From positions 62,001 through 126,000 of the forward strand of contig NZ_NFJV01000007.1 of NCBI RefSeq assembly GCF_002160055.1: DNA of 64,000 bases. Direction: 5' to 3'. Both the position numbers and the translations under genes were made by a program. The notes beneath the pieces are model-generated. The model was not told the DNA's origin and did not search any database. It saw only the letters and a program-made list of their open reading frames with translations. This DNA comes from Mediterranea sp. An20 (lineage in GTDB: Bacteria > Bacteroidota > Bacteroidia > Bacteroidales > Bacteroidaceae). Positions 35,163-44,527 of this stretch are shown here, piece after piece (within the stretch, counting starts at the first letter, position 1; the number at the start of each line of letters is the position of its first letter).

Positions 35163-37751
35163 TTAGAAAAGCGTCAGAACCATAAAACGTATGCCCCACT
35201 TGGTAGTTCCCGGCAAATCAGTATAAGTAAGCCTGCGCACATATTCAATATGCAGCAGCTTGAATATATTATAGATTCCGACACTAATCTCCACGTATGG
35301 CTTACGAGAATCCATCACATAGCTTGTAGGCACCCCGTCACGCATCGGGAAGAGGAAGAGATCTGGATCATGACTCTTATATGGATTATTTTTATCCGTC
35401 AAGGTTCCCCACAATGTGCGAACACGGAACATTTCCCTCCATTTCAGTTTGCGAATCAAAGGGATACGGTTAAAAAGCTTTCCGTTCAAATCATAGCTCA
35501 ACGCCAATGAGGCATAACGGTCGTTCAGGAATTCCATATTATTGATTAAATTGAACGACTCATTATTTTGAGTAATATACGACAAATTGGCCATGGGTAA
35601 ATTAAGTAAGGGGAAAGGCACTTTATTCCACTGGGCACCGGCACGCAACGTAGCATCAAGCTTACCCCATGACCCGAACCAAAAACGCTTACGGAAACTT
35701 ACTTCTGTCAGGTTAAAATTATAATCTCCACCCAAGAACCCTTTAAATCCGGTAGTATGCGAAAGACTGAACACAGGAGCATCAAGTGAGACGGGTATGC
35801 GCCGCTGCTTGGTATTGACAAAGGTTTCCCCCGGAGCATAACGGAAAGTGACGCCCAATTCGGTGGTTGTCATATCATGCACCCGTGTGTTCCCCTCCAA
35901 CTCTCCGGCTCTAATCCCGTCATTTTTCCAATATTCCAGTTTGCCACCCGGCTGGTCGTTACGATGGCGGAACATGGCTTGCATAGAGAATCCCGTATTG
36001 CGTTCCAATTCATAGGTAAGAGTGGCATCCCGTATGTAAGACATTTGGTCTACAGTCGCCCACTTCCATCCTACAAACATATTGTCCTTGTCCGTCATCA
36101 AATATTTGTCCATGGGATTCATCACATCATACGTGTACTTAAAAGCAAGATAATGTTTAGGAAACTCCCACAATACATATTCACGTTTATTGAAAGAATA
36201 AGCCACCTGACCGGAATAAAACCACTTCTTATCTTTAGTACCATAAGCGCCATAACCACTTACAGCCCAATGCGGACTAAGATTACCTGTAGTCATGGCA
36301 GAAAGACGAAAGCGTGTACCATTCAGATAGTTACTTGTAATCATGGTATTAATCGGACCTATGTCGACTTTGCTGGGATGCTTCTTACCACCTGTTTCCA
36401 CAAAATTCTCAATGAGAGCTTTGGCCGCAAAGATGATATACTTAAAGCCGGGGATCTGTTCTATGCGATTCATAAACACATCCATAGTACTCTCCTTTTT
36501 AGTCAGCGGCACCTGACGCATCTGCGCCCAATATTCATCAGAACGGGAAAGCATATTGGCTTCCTTAATAACATCGCCTTTCAAACGGAAAAGGCGAGGT
36601 TCTATTTCACCAAACTGATAATCTGTATATTTGGTAGTACGCTGTACTTCAAGTCCCTGTATTCCTTTGGTAATACCCAGTTCCACTATCATATCATCAT
36701 CTGTCAGCACCCAGTTTCCATCAACCAATTGCTCAAATTCCTGCACAATATCCATATTTTCCACCCAGTTAACGCCTGTATTCTTGGGTAGCTTCATCGT
36801 GCAGCGCTTTACGGCATAAGTGGAATCTTTCAATACATACAGATGCCCCGTAAAGCCAAAGTCTTGGGAATTTTGCGGCACAAAACTGAGATGGACACAC
36901 TCCCGACCCTCCACCATCACAGTATCTTCCAAATAATATTTGTAAAATGCAATGGCACCGCGACCTATCGGACTTGTAAAATATCGTTGTAATAGACGGA
37001 TATTATCCTCATAGATGTTCACATCAGAAAAGACATCGTTCAGGATGGTACCTAACATATCACCTGTATTGAAGAATTCTTCCACACCCGTTGAGTTCAT
37101 TCCTTCAATAATAGTCTTTTTGCTTTCAGGCTTCTTACGATAGATACTGCGGCTGACGGTCTCTTTGATGCTGATGGGTAATATGAGTTTACCCGACAGA
37201 GAAGACTCCTCTACCTGATCTTTAAAAAACGCAAACTTTTTATAGATGCCTTTCTCTAACTTTTCCGGTGTGATGTCGTTAAGCGACATCTTCATCTTCT
37301 CATATTTCTGATATTGATAGTAATCATTCTCTTCCAGCTTAAGAGACTTTTTATGCGCAATGACTTTACGCATAAATTCGACAGCAGGATTATTCTTCCG
37401 TGAATACTTCTCACGTTTAGGTTTTACCACCACCTCACTGAGTAGAAAATTATCCGGGCTCATCTTGACATTGAGAGTGGTTGTACCGTTTTCCACACGA
37501 ACCGTTTTCGTCACATAACCCACGTATGAGAAAACCAACTCATCCACTCCTGGCTGACGCGACAGACGGTATTCGCCCTGCTCATTGGAATGTGCCCCCA
37601 AGGTGGTCCCTTTCCATTGCACATTGACGTACATCAACGGCTCGTTGGTAAGCGAATCGGTAATAACTCCCTTGATTTGAGCTTCTGCCCGAGAGAAGAT
37701 AAACGCAAACAACAAGAAAAGAAAAGTATATAAGATATATCGTTGCTTCAT
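35163..37751 (-). CDS. DUF5686 outer-membrane protein with carboxypeptidase-like N-domain
   Basis: An 862-residue exported protein. After a signal peptide (MKQRYILYTFLFLLFAFIFSRAEAQ) comes a carboxypeptidase D regulatory-like beta-sandwich (about 25-110, IKGVITDSLTNEPLMYVNV, GEYRLS, VFSYVGY), then the DUF5686 region, whose C-terminal half has the alternating aromatic pattern of a beta-barrel and ends GIRFMVLTLF. Such proteins are common in Bacteroidetes and resemble TonB-dependent transporter relatives without a plug domain; the function is unknown. I use the ATG at 37751 because the signal peptide starts there; the upstream in-frame codon adds a non-typical segment. -7 candidates lie at 37770 and 37801. 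Confidence 0.9.
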   Translation of the reverse strand: MKQRYILYTFLFLLFAFIFSRAEAQIKGVITDSLTNEPLMYVNVQWKGTTLGAHSNEQGEYRLSRQPGVDELVFSYVGYVTKTVRVENGTTTLNVKMSPDNFLLSEVVVKPKREKYSRKNNPAVEFMRKVIAHKKSLKLEENDYYQYQKYEKMKMSLNDITPEKLEKGIYKKFAFFKDQVEESSLSGKLILPISIKETVSRSIYRKKPESKKTIIEGMNSTGVEEFFNTGDMLGTILNDVFSDVNIYEDNIRLLQRYFTSPIGRGAIAFYKYYLEDTVMVEGRECVHLSFVPQNSQDFGFTGHLYVLKDSTYAVKRCTMKLPKNTGVNWVENMDIVQEFEQLVDGNWVLTDDDMIVELGITKGIQGLEVQRTTKYTDYQFGEIEPRLFRLKGDVIKEANMLSRSDEYWAQMRQVPLTKKESTMDVFMNRIEQIPGFKYIIFAAKALIENFVETGGKKHPSKVDIGPINTMITSNYLNGTRFRLSAMTTGNLSPHWAVSGYGAYGTKDKKWFYSGQVAYSFNKREYVLWEFPKHYLAFKYTYDVMNPMDKYLMTDKDNMFVGWKWATVDQMSYIRDATLTYELERNTGFSMQAMFRHRNDQPGGKLEYWKNDGIRAGELEGNTRVHDMTTTELGVTFRYAPGETFVNTKQRRIPVSLDAPVFSLSHTTGFKGFLGGDYNFNLTEVSFRKRFWFGSWGKLDATLRAGAQWNKVPFPLLNLPMANLSYITQNNESFNLINNMEFLNDRYASLALSYDLNGKLFNRIPLIRKLKWREMFRVRTLWGTLTDKNNPYKSHDPDLFLFPMRDGVPTSYVMDSRKPYVEISVGIYNIFKLLHIEYVRRLTYTDLPGTTKWGIRFMVLTLF

Positions 37752-37769
37752 ATTTTCATTATCAGGCTG

Positions 37770-37808
37770 CAAAATTAGCAAATAAGCACGAAACAGGAAG
37801 CAAATATA
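37770..37808 (-). promoter_or_regulatory. Two possible -7 boxes upstream of the DUF5686 gene
   Basis: Minus strand TAATTTTG (37770-37777) and TATATTTG (37801-37808) both fit TAnnTTTG; neither has a well-spaced TTTG. The 336-bp gap up to wecB also holds an 8-bp hairpin (AAGTGCAT at 37957, ATGCACTT at 37973). I see no gene in it. Confidence 0.4.
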
Positions 37809-38087
37809 AACTAAAGAATAATAAAGGCAGAGACAACCTCCCCGCATTTCCTGTAGACAGAAAATGTCAGCAATAAGGCATAATACGCTCTCTACCTTCT
37901 ATTCTTATGATTTCATAGAAGAATAATGATAACAACTCACGACTTCACAGCGAAGCAAGTGCATTGCTTTTCATGCACTTACTCATGCGCATGAAGCTAT
38001 TGTCTTATTCCCCTTCTTACTCAGGCAACTCCGATTCTACCACACGTATCCTGCAACCTTGCCCATTATCCTCCACCAAGAAGATCG

Positions 38088-39176
38088 CTATACTTGTCCC
38101 ATCAACAAGGTCTGCACAATACGTTCAGCCGCACGTCCATCCCAACGTTCAGGCAATGTCGCATGCTTCCACTCACCACACTTCAGTCGTTCAAGAGCTT
38201 TCGACAATGCATCAGGATCCTCACCCGTCAGTTCAGAAGTTCCCGTCCGCCACACTTCCGGATGTTCCGCATAAGGATTGAGCAGGCAACAAGGAGTGCC
38301 GGTGAAAGTGGCTTCTTCGGCTATATTGCCCGAATCGGTCACTACTGCATAAGCTTGATTCAGCAAGAAGCCAAAATGCAGATAACTTTGTGGAGGCAAC
38401 AAGTGCAACTGAGGAGCATTCAGGCAGAGTGACCGCACCGCGTCTTCGGCATAAGGATGTAAAGGTGCCACAACAGGCAATCCTTCGCTATGAGACAAAA
38501 GCGTATTGAGCAATGAATAGAGCACCGTGCGCTTATTAAGCAAGTCATGACGGTTCAACGTAAGCAACAAGTAACGTCCCTTGCGCAACCCCAAACTATC
38601 AAACCACAGCGGTTGCAAAAGCCTATGCCGGTTGTAACGGATAGTATCAATAAGCACATTACCCACTACAACTGTAGGATTGGCCAGTCCTTCAGCATTC
38701 AAATTCGCATTGGTGCTGATGCTGGCTGCAAAAAGCACATCGGCAATAGCATCTATGATAGTACGGTTCACTTCGCGAGGTTCGCAAAGATTAAAGCTGC
38801 GGGTTCCTGCAATGACATGCGCCACCTTGAGCCCCCTTTTCTTGGCCACAACAGAACAAGCCATGGCAGCCGTACTGTCATCTACTACCAATATAAAATC
38901 GGCCGGATTAGCATCAAGCTCACGTTCGAAAGCCAACATGACCTCGCCTGCTATTTGTGATTGCCCGCCGGAAGCTGCACCTAAATAAGCATCTGGAATG
39001 GGCATGGCTAAATCAGAAAAAAGCGATGGCTCCAATGCCGTGTCATCCATACTTCCGGTATAAACAATCCGATAAGTGATATTATTTCCTGCCTCACGAG
39101 CCGCATCCGCAGCCCGACAGATAGGAGCTATTTTCATAAAATTAGGCCTTGCAGCCGAGATGATAGTCAGTTTCAT
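38088..39176 (-). CDS. wecB: UDP-N-acetylglucosamine 2-epimerase (non-hydrolysing), divergent
   Basis: A 362-residue GT-B fold enzyme that interconverts UDP-GlcNAc and UDP-ManNAc for surface polysaccharide. Segments: IISAARPNFMKIAPICRA, VVDDSTAAMACSVVAKKRGLKVAHVIAGTR, NRTIIDAIADVLFA, and near the C-terminus VTDSGNIAEEATFTGTPC. The usual D-S-G-G-x-Q-E-E and R-x-T-E-R-P-E motifs read DSGNIAEE and NPYAEHPE here, so it is a divergent member and the exact nucleotide sugar is uncertain. The ATG at 39176 gives the normal length; the upstream in-frame codon overlaps a likely promoter. It stands alone, with no glycan cluster around it. Confidence 0.87.
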   Translation of the reverse strand: MKLTIISAARPNFMKIAPICRAADAAREAGNNITYRIVYTGSMDDTALEPSLFSDLAMPIPDAYLGAASGGQSQIAGEVMLAFERELDANPADFILVVDDSTAAMACSVVAKKRGLKVAHVIAGTRSFNLCEPREVNRTIIDAIADVLFAASISTNANLNAEGLANPTVVVGNVLIDTIRYNRHRLLQPLWFDSLGLRKGRYLLLTLNRHDLLNKRTVLYSLLNTLLSHSEGLPVVAPLHPYAEDAVRSLCLNAPQLHLLPPQSYLHFGFLLNQAYAVVTDSGNIAEEATFTGTPCCLLNPYAEHPEVWRTGTSELTGEDPDALSKALERLKCGEWKHATLPERWDGRAAERIVQTLLMGQV

Positions 39177-39268
39177 CGTAAAAAGGATTATAAAATGACA
39201 TGCAAATGTACGCATTTTGCGAGAAATTTCGTTCCTTTGTCCCCAAAATTAAATAGGAAAAAACAATT

Positions 39269-39889
39269 ATGCCAACTTTTGTTCAAATACTCGATTTCAT
39301 CGGTACCTTTGCTTTTGCCGTCAGCGGCATCCGTCTGGCTTCTGCCAAAAGATTTGACTGGTTTGGTGCTTTCGTATGCGGCTTTGCAGTAGCTGTAGGA
39401 GGCGGTACCATCCGCGACGTCCTGCTGGACGTAACACCTGCCTGGATGACTGACCCCATTTATCTTCTTTGTACCGGCTTAGCATTGGTATGGGTGATTT
39501 TATTCGGCAAGCACCTTATTCACATGAATAATACGCTATTTACATTTGATGCCATCGGGTTGGCACTCTTTACCGTGGTAGGATGTGGCAAAGCCCTGGC
39601 ATTGGGCCATCCGTGGTGGGTTGCCATTATCATGGGAAGCATTACAGGTGCAGCGGGAGGAGTTATCCGCGATGTGCTCATCAACGAAACACCACTTATT
39701 TTCCGAAAAGAGATTTACGCCTTGGCTTGCGTGGCAGGAGGTACTATGTACTGGATTTGTTGGAAGTTCGGCGCAGAGTCTTTTGTGTGTCAGGTGGTTG
39801 GGGGAGTAGTAGTCTTCGTTACCCGCGTCATTTCCGTTAAATACAACATCTGTTTGCCTATCCTCAATGGGCACGAAGAAAAAGATTGA
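39269..39889 (+). CDS. TRIC-type (UPF0126/YadS) membrane protein
   Basis: A 206-residue integral membrane protein of the UPF0126/TRIC family, thought to be trimeric cation channels. It has two repeated triple-helix units: FIGTFAFAVSGIRLASAKRFDWFG with GFAVAVGGGTIRDVLL, then LFTVVGCGKALALG with GSITGAAGGVIRDVLI. The duplicated GGG-x-IRD(V)L motifs are the family hallmark. It is divergent from wecB (92-bp gap) and alone on its strand. Confidence 0.93.
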   Translation: MPTFVQILDFIGTFAFAVSGIRLASAKRFDWFGAFVCGFAVAVGGGTIRDVLLDVTPAWMTDPIYLLCTGLALVWVILFGKHLIHMNNTLFTFDAIGLALFTVVGCGKALALGHPWWVAIIMGSITGAAGGVIRDVLINETPLIFRKEIYALACVAGGTMYWICWKFGAESFVCQVVGGVVVFVTRVISVKYNICLPILNGHEEKD

Positions 39890-39916
39890 AGGTAACATAC
39901 ATATTATCTGATAATA

Positions 39917-39950
39917 CTCCGGTAAAGATAGACCATGCTATTTGCCGGAG
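39917..39950 (+). terminator. Hairpin downstream of the TRIC-type gene
   Basis: A 10-bp stem with one G-U pair (CTCCGGTAAA at 39917, TTTGCCGGAG at 39941), 28 bp after the stop. No T-run follows, so rho-independent termination here is doubtful. Confidence 0.45.
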
Positions 39951-40036
39951 ACGTGACTGAAAGTAAGCAGACGGAAGAACAGCCTACCACAGTGCAAAGC
40001 CAGACTGTAGATCAAACATGGCAAACGGGAAAAGCA

Positions 40037-40080
40037 AAGTTTCCAAGCAATAAGCAGTCCACTGCCACGCGATAAGCAGC
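40037..40080 (+). repeat. 22-bp-period tandem array, locus 5 (2 units)
   Basis: AAGTTTCCAAGCAATAAGCA (40037) and CCACTGCCACGCGATAAGCA (40059), in register at 22 bp, with a weak third unit before them. Located in the 624-bp convergent gap between the TRIC-type gene and lysA. An isolated CGCAATAAGAAGACG near 40170 may be a stray unit. Confidence 0.85.
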
Positions 40081-40268
40081 GCGATCGTTATATATCAGAA
40101 ATAGGACACTGATTATTAATAAGATACAAAGAAATAGCTACATAAATCAGACAAACGGAAGCCTATATCGTCGCAATAAGAAGACGCAATATGTACTTCA
40201 GCAGATGCTTACATCTTGCCGATAGCCAGCCCCCTTCAAAAGGGTATGGACCTCTTCTTATCCAAAAA

Positions 40269-40314
40269 AGTACGGATGAGAACGCGGTTATTCTTCCCGC
40301 ATCTCATCCGTACT
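40269..40314. terminator. Bidirectional terminator between TRIC-type gene and lysA
   Basis: A 13-bp perfect stem (AGTACGGATGAGA at 40269, complement at 40302) with an inner GCGG/CCGC extension; an A-run precedes it, serving as a T-run on the minus strand. Confidence 0.8.
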
Positions 40315-40399
40315 CAACGCTATAAACAACAAATATTTAAAGTCTGTTTAGTTTGACTTCTTTATGATTTTTATTCAGCCGCTTTGGGGTCTATTCCAG

Positions 40400-40474
40400 G
40401 TTTCTTTTCCAGTCATCCTTCGCCACGTAGCCCACTACGCTCCTCACGACCACCGGAAAAATGTCCTCAGAAAC
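40400..40474. repeat. Long imperfect palindrome downstream of lysA
   Basis: Nested complementary blocks: GTTTCT/AGAAAC at the ends, TTTTCC/GGAAAA (40405-40410, 40455-40460), and a central CGTAG-CCCA-CTACG hairpin (40426-40439). It begins 40 bp after the lysA stop on the minus strand. It resembles palindromic elements I associate with Bacteroides intergenic regions, but I cannot confirm other copies. Confidence 0.6.
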
Positions 40475-40513
40475 AGTTCTCAAAATCAGACTGAGCAGAA
40501 CCTGAACAGGCTA

Positions 40514-41674
40514 TTAAAGGAATTCGTCCGAAGTATATCCTTGAGGCAGTTCCCGGCAATTGTAACCAGAAGCCATGATTTCACCATAAGCTCCAGCCGA
40601 ACGCAAAGCCACTAAATCGCCCCGATGTACAGTGTTCAAATCGACAGCCTTGCCAAAAACATCAGACGATTCACACACGGGACCAACCACATCGTAAGCC
40701 TGCACCGGCTCCTCTGACGAAAGGTTCTCAATTTTATGGTAAGCCTGATAAAGAGCTGGACGTATGAGGTCTGTCATACCGGCATCAAGGATAGCGAACT
40801 GTTTATTGGCTCCCTGCTTTACATAAAGTACACGGGAAATGAGTGAACCACATTGTCCTACGACAGCACGTCCCGGCTCAAAATGCAACGTCTGCCAGGA
40901 ACGCAACTTCAAGTGGGTATGCCAAGTGGCAAAATACGACTTGAAATCGGGAATGGGCTGACGATTCGGATGCGCATAGTCAATACCCAGTCCTCCCCCG
41001 ACATTGATATAGGGAATGCGCAACAGGCGCGCTTCCAGATGATCCTGCAATTCATTGATGCGATTGCACAATGCAACAAAATCTCCCATGTCCAGAATCT
41101 GTGAGCCTATATGAAAATGCAGTCCTATGAACTCTACATTTTGCATAGACCCTGCCAAATCAATGACATAATCCATATCTTCCATCCGTATGCCAAACTT
41201 ATTCTCGGCCAAACCGGTAGTTATATTGGCATGTGTATGCGCACCGACGTCGGGATTAATGCGAAAAGCCACCCGGGCCTTCTTGCCTTTGTCATGTGCC
41301 AATTGGTTAATCACTTCCAGTTCAGGCACAGACTCCACGTTGAAGCAGCATATATCGTAATCCAGTGCCAGATTAATTTCCCAATCCGCTTTTCCCACAC
41401 CAGCAAAGACAATCTTCTCCGGTGGAAATCCCGCTTTAAGGGCAGCCTGAATTTCACCCCCGCTCACACAGTCGGCCCCCAGCCCACTCTCACGGATAAT
41501 AGACAAGACCTTGGGATTGGCGTTAGCCTTCACGGCATAATGCACAACGCAGCGTCCACACCGCGCTGATTCAACCTTGATAGCATTGAGCGTATCACGC
41601 AGCAACTGAACGTCATAATAATAGAAAGGAGTGCGCAAATCGCGGAATTTATCAAGAGGAAATGTTCCTTTCAT
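40514..41674 (-). CDS. lysA: Diaminopimelate decarboxylase
   Basis: PLP enzyme of 386 residues that makes L-lysine from meso-diaminopimelate. The cofactor lysine is in HYAVKANANPKVL; the substrate and cofactor sites are marked by GLHFHIGSQI, NVGGGLGIDYAHP, LHFEPGRAVVGQCG and PVCESSDVFGK. It follows lysC on the same strand after 174 bp, placing first and last steps of the lysine branch together. The gap has a GATAAATGAT/ATCATTTATC inverted pair (41752, 41814) but no convincing promoter. Confidence 0.97.
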   Translation of the reverse strand: MKGTFPLDKFRDLRTPFYYYDVQLLRDTLNAIKVESARCGRCVVHYAVKANANPKVLSIIRESGLGADCVSGGEIQAALKAGFPPEKIVFAGVGKADWEINLALDYDICCFNVESVPELEVINQLAHDKGKKARVAFRINPDVGAHTHANITTGLAENKFGIRMEDMDYVIDLAGSMQNVEFIGLHFHIGSQILDMGDFVALCNRINELQDHLEARLLRIPYINVGGGLGIDYAHPNRQPIPDFKSYFATWHTHLKLRSWQTLHFEPGRAVVGQCGSLISRVLYVKQGANKQFAILDAGMTDLIRPALYQAYHKIENLSSEEPVQAYDVVGPVCESSDVFGKAVDLNTVHRGDLVALRSAGAYGEIMASGYNCRELPQGYTSDEFL

Positions 41675-41848
41675 ACAAATGTTTAAGTTGTTTTGTAAAT
41701 TGGATTAATCGCTAAAAAAGAAATTCATGTATGTCTATATACGCACATACCGATAAATGATTAATGATAAATGACAGACAGGAAACGCAAGTCACTCCTC
41801 ACATATTTCCCCCATCATTTATCACCAATCGTTATATCCTTCAATCGC

Positions 41849-43165
41849 TTATTCATTAAATAGAGCCTTACTCAACGATTGAAGAGCCTCTTTCTTGTCG
41901 CATTCACGAATAAGGAAAGAGATATTGTAATTGCTACCTCCGTAAGAAATCATACGGACCGGAATATCGCGCATGGCATCGAGCGCTTTGGCTTCGAACC
42001 CTACATTCTCCCATTCCAAATCGCCAACCACACAAATGATACACATATCACGGTCTACAGTCACGGTACCATACTTCTTCAGGTCATCCAGAATCTCATT
42101 GAGATGCTTTACATTGTCAATAGACACGGACACTCCCACTTCGGAAGTACAAATCATATCAATAGAAGTCTGGTAGCTCTCAAAGATTTCAAAAACCTTG
42201 CGCAAGAATCCATAAGCCAGCAACATCCGACTCGACTTTATTTTAATAGCCGTAATGTTATCTTTGGCAGCCACGGCCTTGATTTTTCCTTTTTCCGTAT
42301 CGTTCGAAATAAGCGTTCCCTCGGCCGAAGGATCCATGGTATTAAGCAAACGGACAGGGATATTGGCATACTTGGCAGGCTGAATGCACGTGGGATGCAG
42401 AATCTTTGCACCGAAATAAGCCAGTTCGGCTGCTTCCTCAAACTGCAGGTGACGCACGGGCGAAGTATTATCTACGATACGCGGGTCATTGTTATGCATA
42501 CCATCGATGTCGGTCCAGATTTGAATCTCAGAAGCATTGACAGCAGCACCGATGAGTGAGGCTGTATAATCACTTCCCCCCCGTTGCAAGTTATCAATTT
42601 CCCCATAGGCATTGCGGCAAATGAATCCTTGAGTGATGTAAATATCGGCATCAGGATAAAGTTCCAGCTGGGCGCGGAGCTTGTCTTTAATGTAAACAGG
42701 GTCTGGTTCAGCATTTTTGTCCGTACGCATAAACTCCAAAGCCGGAAGTAAAACTGAATTTACACCGCATTCCTGCAGGTAATAGTTCATCATTCCTGTA
42801 GAAATCAGCTCGCCCTGTGCCAGGATGACTTTCTCTTCGAAAAGCGTAAAAAGGTCCTTTGTATAAGAGCGGATGTAATCAAAATGCGACTTAATAAGAT
42901 CCATACCCTTCTGTTTATACTCGGGCGTAGCATACAACTCATCAATATGCCTGCGATATTTGGCTTCAAGGCGATTAATGATTTCATTGGCACCTTCGGG
43001 ATTTTTCTTATAAAGATAATCAGAAATCTCCACCAATGTATTGGTCGTTCCTGACATGGCCGATAAGACTACAATCTTACGCTCACCGTCCGTAATCAGT
43101 CTGGCCACATCTTTCATTCTCTGAGCAGATCCTACCGATGTGCCTCCAAACTTTAAAACTTTCAT
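41849..43165 (-). CDS. lysC: Aspartate kinase (monofunctional, with ACT domains)
   Basis: First enzyme of the aspartate family pathway, 438 residues. The N-terminal kinase signature is MKVLKFGGTSVGSAQRMKDVA; FICRNAYGEIDNLQRGGSDYTA is the second. Two C-terminal ACT domains (about 300-438, containing ITAIKIKSSRML and GVSVSIDNVKHL) imply feedback by lysine or threonine. It lacks a homoserine dehydrogenase domain. I start at the ATG at 43165; another ATG 12 bases upstream is possible. Close to lysA and ftsE. Confidence 0.95.
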   Translation of the reverse strand: MKVLKFGGTSVGSAQRMKDVARLITDGERKIVVLSAMSGTTNTLVEISDYLYKKNPEGANEIINRLEAKYRRHIDELYATPEYKQKGMDLIKSHFDYIRSYTKDLFTLFEEKVILAQGELISTGMMNYYLQECGVNSVLLPALEFMRTDKNAEPDPVYIKDKLRAQLELYPDADIYITQGFICRNAYGEIDNLQRGGSDYTASLIGAAVNASEIQIWTDIDGMHNNDPRIVDNTSPVRHLQFEEAAELAYFGAKILHPTCIQPAKYANIPVRLLNTMDPSAEGTLISNDTEKGKIKAVAAKDNITAIKIKSSRMLLAYGFLRKVFEIFESYQTSIDMICTSEVGVSVSIDNVKHLNEILDDLKKYGTVTVDRDMCIICVVGDLEWENVGFEAKALDAMRDIPVRMISYGGSNYNISFLIRECDKKEALQSLSKALFNE

Positions 43166-43191
43166 TCCTGTATTCATTTCTAACTTTATAT

Positions 43192-43899
43192 TTAATTATT
43201 CTTGCATTCAAAAGCAGTTGTAACATGCTCGTCTACTTCCATCAACCGATGAGCCTCGCACCGATATACTCTTCCCGGGAAATCCTGTAATAACTGAAGA
43301 TTATGCGTGGTAACCACAACCAGGGTCCCTTTTTGAGCCAAGTCGTTAAGCAATCCCAGTATTATATGCCCAGTCTCAACATCTAAGTTTCCCGTCGGCT
43401 CATCGGCCAGAATAATACGGGGGGAATTAAGTACAGCACGTGCAATGGCAATGCGTTGTTGCTCTCCCCCGGAAAGTTCAAGAGGGAATTTATACCCTTT
43501 ATGATCCATGCCGACCAAAGCCAGCACCTGTTCAATTCGTTCTTTCATTTTAGCCTTATCTTTCCAGCCGGTAGCGCGCAGTACAAATTCGAGGTTATGA
43601 TACACGGTACGATCCGTGAGAAGTTGGAAATCCTGAAAGACAACGCCCAGCTTACGTCTTAATTCCGGCAAACGTTTCCGGCGTATGCGCATCATATCAT
43701 AATCCAGCACTCTTGCCTGCCCCGAGTTCACGGCAAGCTCACCGTAAAAGGTCTTCAGCAGACTCGTCTTACCGGACCCCACCCTGCCTATCAGATACAC
43801 CAGTTCCCCGGCGCGGAAATCGAAATTCACGCCGCTCAATACGCACAGTTCCTGCTGATGTATTTCTACATTCTTATATGCAATCAGTGCTTCTTCCAT
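43192..43899 (-). CDS. ftsE: FtsE-like ABC transporter ATPase
   Basis: ABC ATPase of 235 residues. Walker [15 protein letters not shown]-loop VFQDFQLL, signature [15 protein letters not shown] and Walker [13 protein letters not shown] are complete, and the pattern is that of FtsE, which with FtsX activates peptidoglycan hydrolases at the septum. No ftsX is in the window, so the partner must be elsewhere; LolD-like ATPases are the alternative. It overlaps the 3' end of hisIE by 16 bp and precedes lysC by 26 bp, so it is buried in an amino-acid biosynthesis run. Confidence 0.9.
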   Translation of the reverse strand: MEEALIAYKNVEIHQQELCVLSGVNFDFRAGELVYLIGRVGSGKTSLLKTFYGELAVNSGQARVLDYDMMRIRRKRLPELRRKLGVVFQDFQLLTDRTVYHNLEFVLRATGWKDKAKMKERIEQVLALVGMDHKGYKFPLELSGGEQQRIAIARAVLNSPRIILADEPTGNLDVETGHIILGLLNDLAQKGTLVVVTTHNLQLLQDFPGRVYRCEAHRLMEVDEHVTTAFECKNN

Positions 43900-44495
43900 G
43901 TGGCAGTATGCCTCTCTTCCAATTCGCGAACCAAATCTTCGATACGGTAACCTTGAGAGGTCAAAAGGACGATGAGATGATATATCAAGTCGGCTCCCTC
44001 ATAGATAAGCCGCTCTCCGGTTCCGTTACATGCTTCGATAACGGTTTCCACAGCTTCTTCTCCGACCTTCTGTGCCATTTTATTCACACCGGATTGGAAA
44101 AGGCTGGTAGTATAAGAGCCTTCGGGCATCTCATGATAACGCTGGCAAATAAAGTCTTGCAGAGTCTTGAGGAAGTGCATGGGTTCTTCATTCTTCTCAC
44201 CCCAGCAAGTGTCGGTACCTGTATGACAGACGGGTCCCTCAGGATGTACCTGAATAAGTAAAGTATCGTGGTCACAATCCTCCTTTATCGACACGACATG
44301 AAGGAAATGGCCACTCTCCTCCCCTTTTGTCCAAAGGCACTGGCGTGTACGACTAAAAAAAGTAACCTTACCGCTTTGTACTGTCAGGTCATAAGCTTCC
44401 TGATTCATAAAACCCAACATCAACACTTTAGCCGTATCGGCATCTTGTATGATAGCTGGAACTAACCCGTTCAGTTTTTCAAAATTCAAGCTCAT
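43884..44495 (-). CDS. hisIE: Bifunctional HisI-HisE
   Basis: Phosphoribosyl-AMP cyclohydrolase and phosphoribosyl-ATP pyrophosphatase in one 203-residue chain, steps 2 and 3 of histidine synthesis. HisI occupies about residues 1-110 (VLMLGFMNQEAY, LWTKGEESGHF, DCDHDTLLIQVHPEGPVCHTG, with zinc cysteines); HisE follows (SLFQSGVNKMAQKVGEEAVETVIEA). Last his gene of this cluster, 32 bp after hisF. Confidence 0.97.
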   Translation of the reverse strand: MSLNFEKLNGLVPAIIQDADTAKVLMLGFMNQEAYDLTVQSGKVTFFSRTRQCLWTKGEESGHFLHVVSIKEDCDHDTLLIQVHPEGPVCHTGTDTCWGEKNEEPMHFLKTLQDFICQRYHEMPEGSYTTSLFQSGVNKMAQKVGEEAVETVIEACNGTGERLIYEGADLIYHLIVLLTSQGYRIEDLVRELEERHTATWKKH

Positions 44496-44527
44496 AATTA
44501 TGTATACATTTTAGAGAGTTTCCGTGG

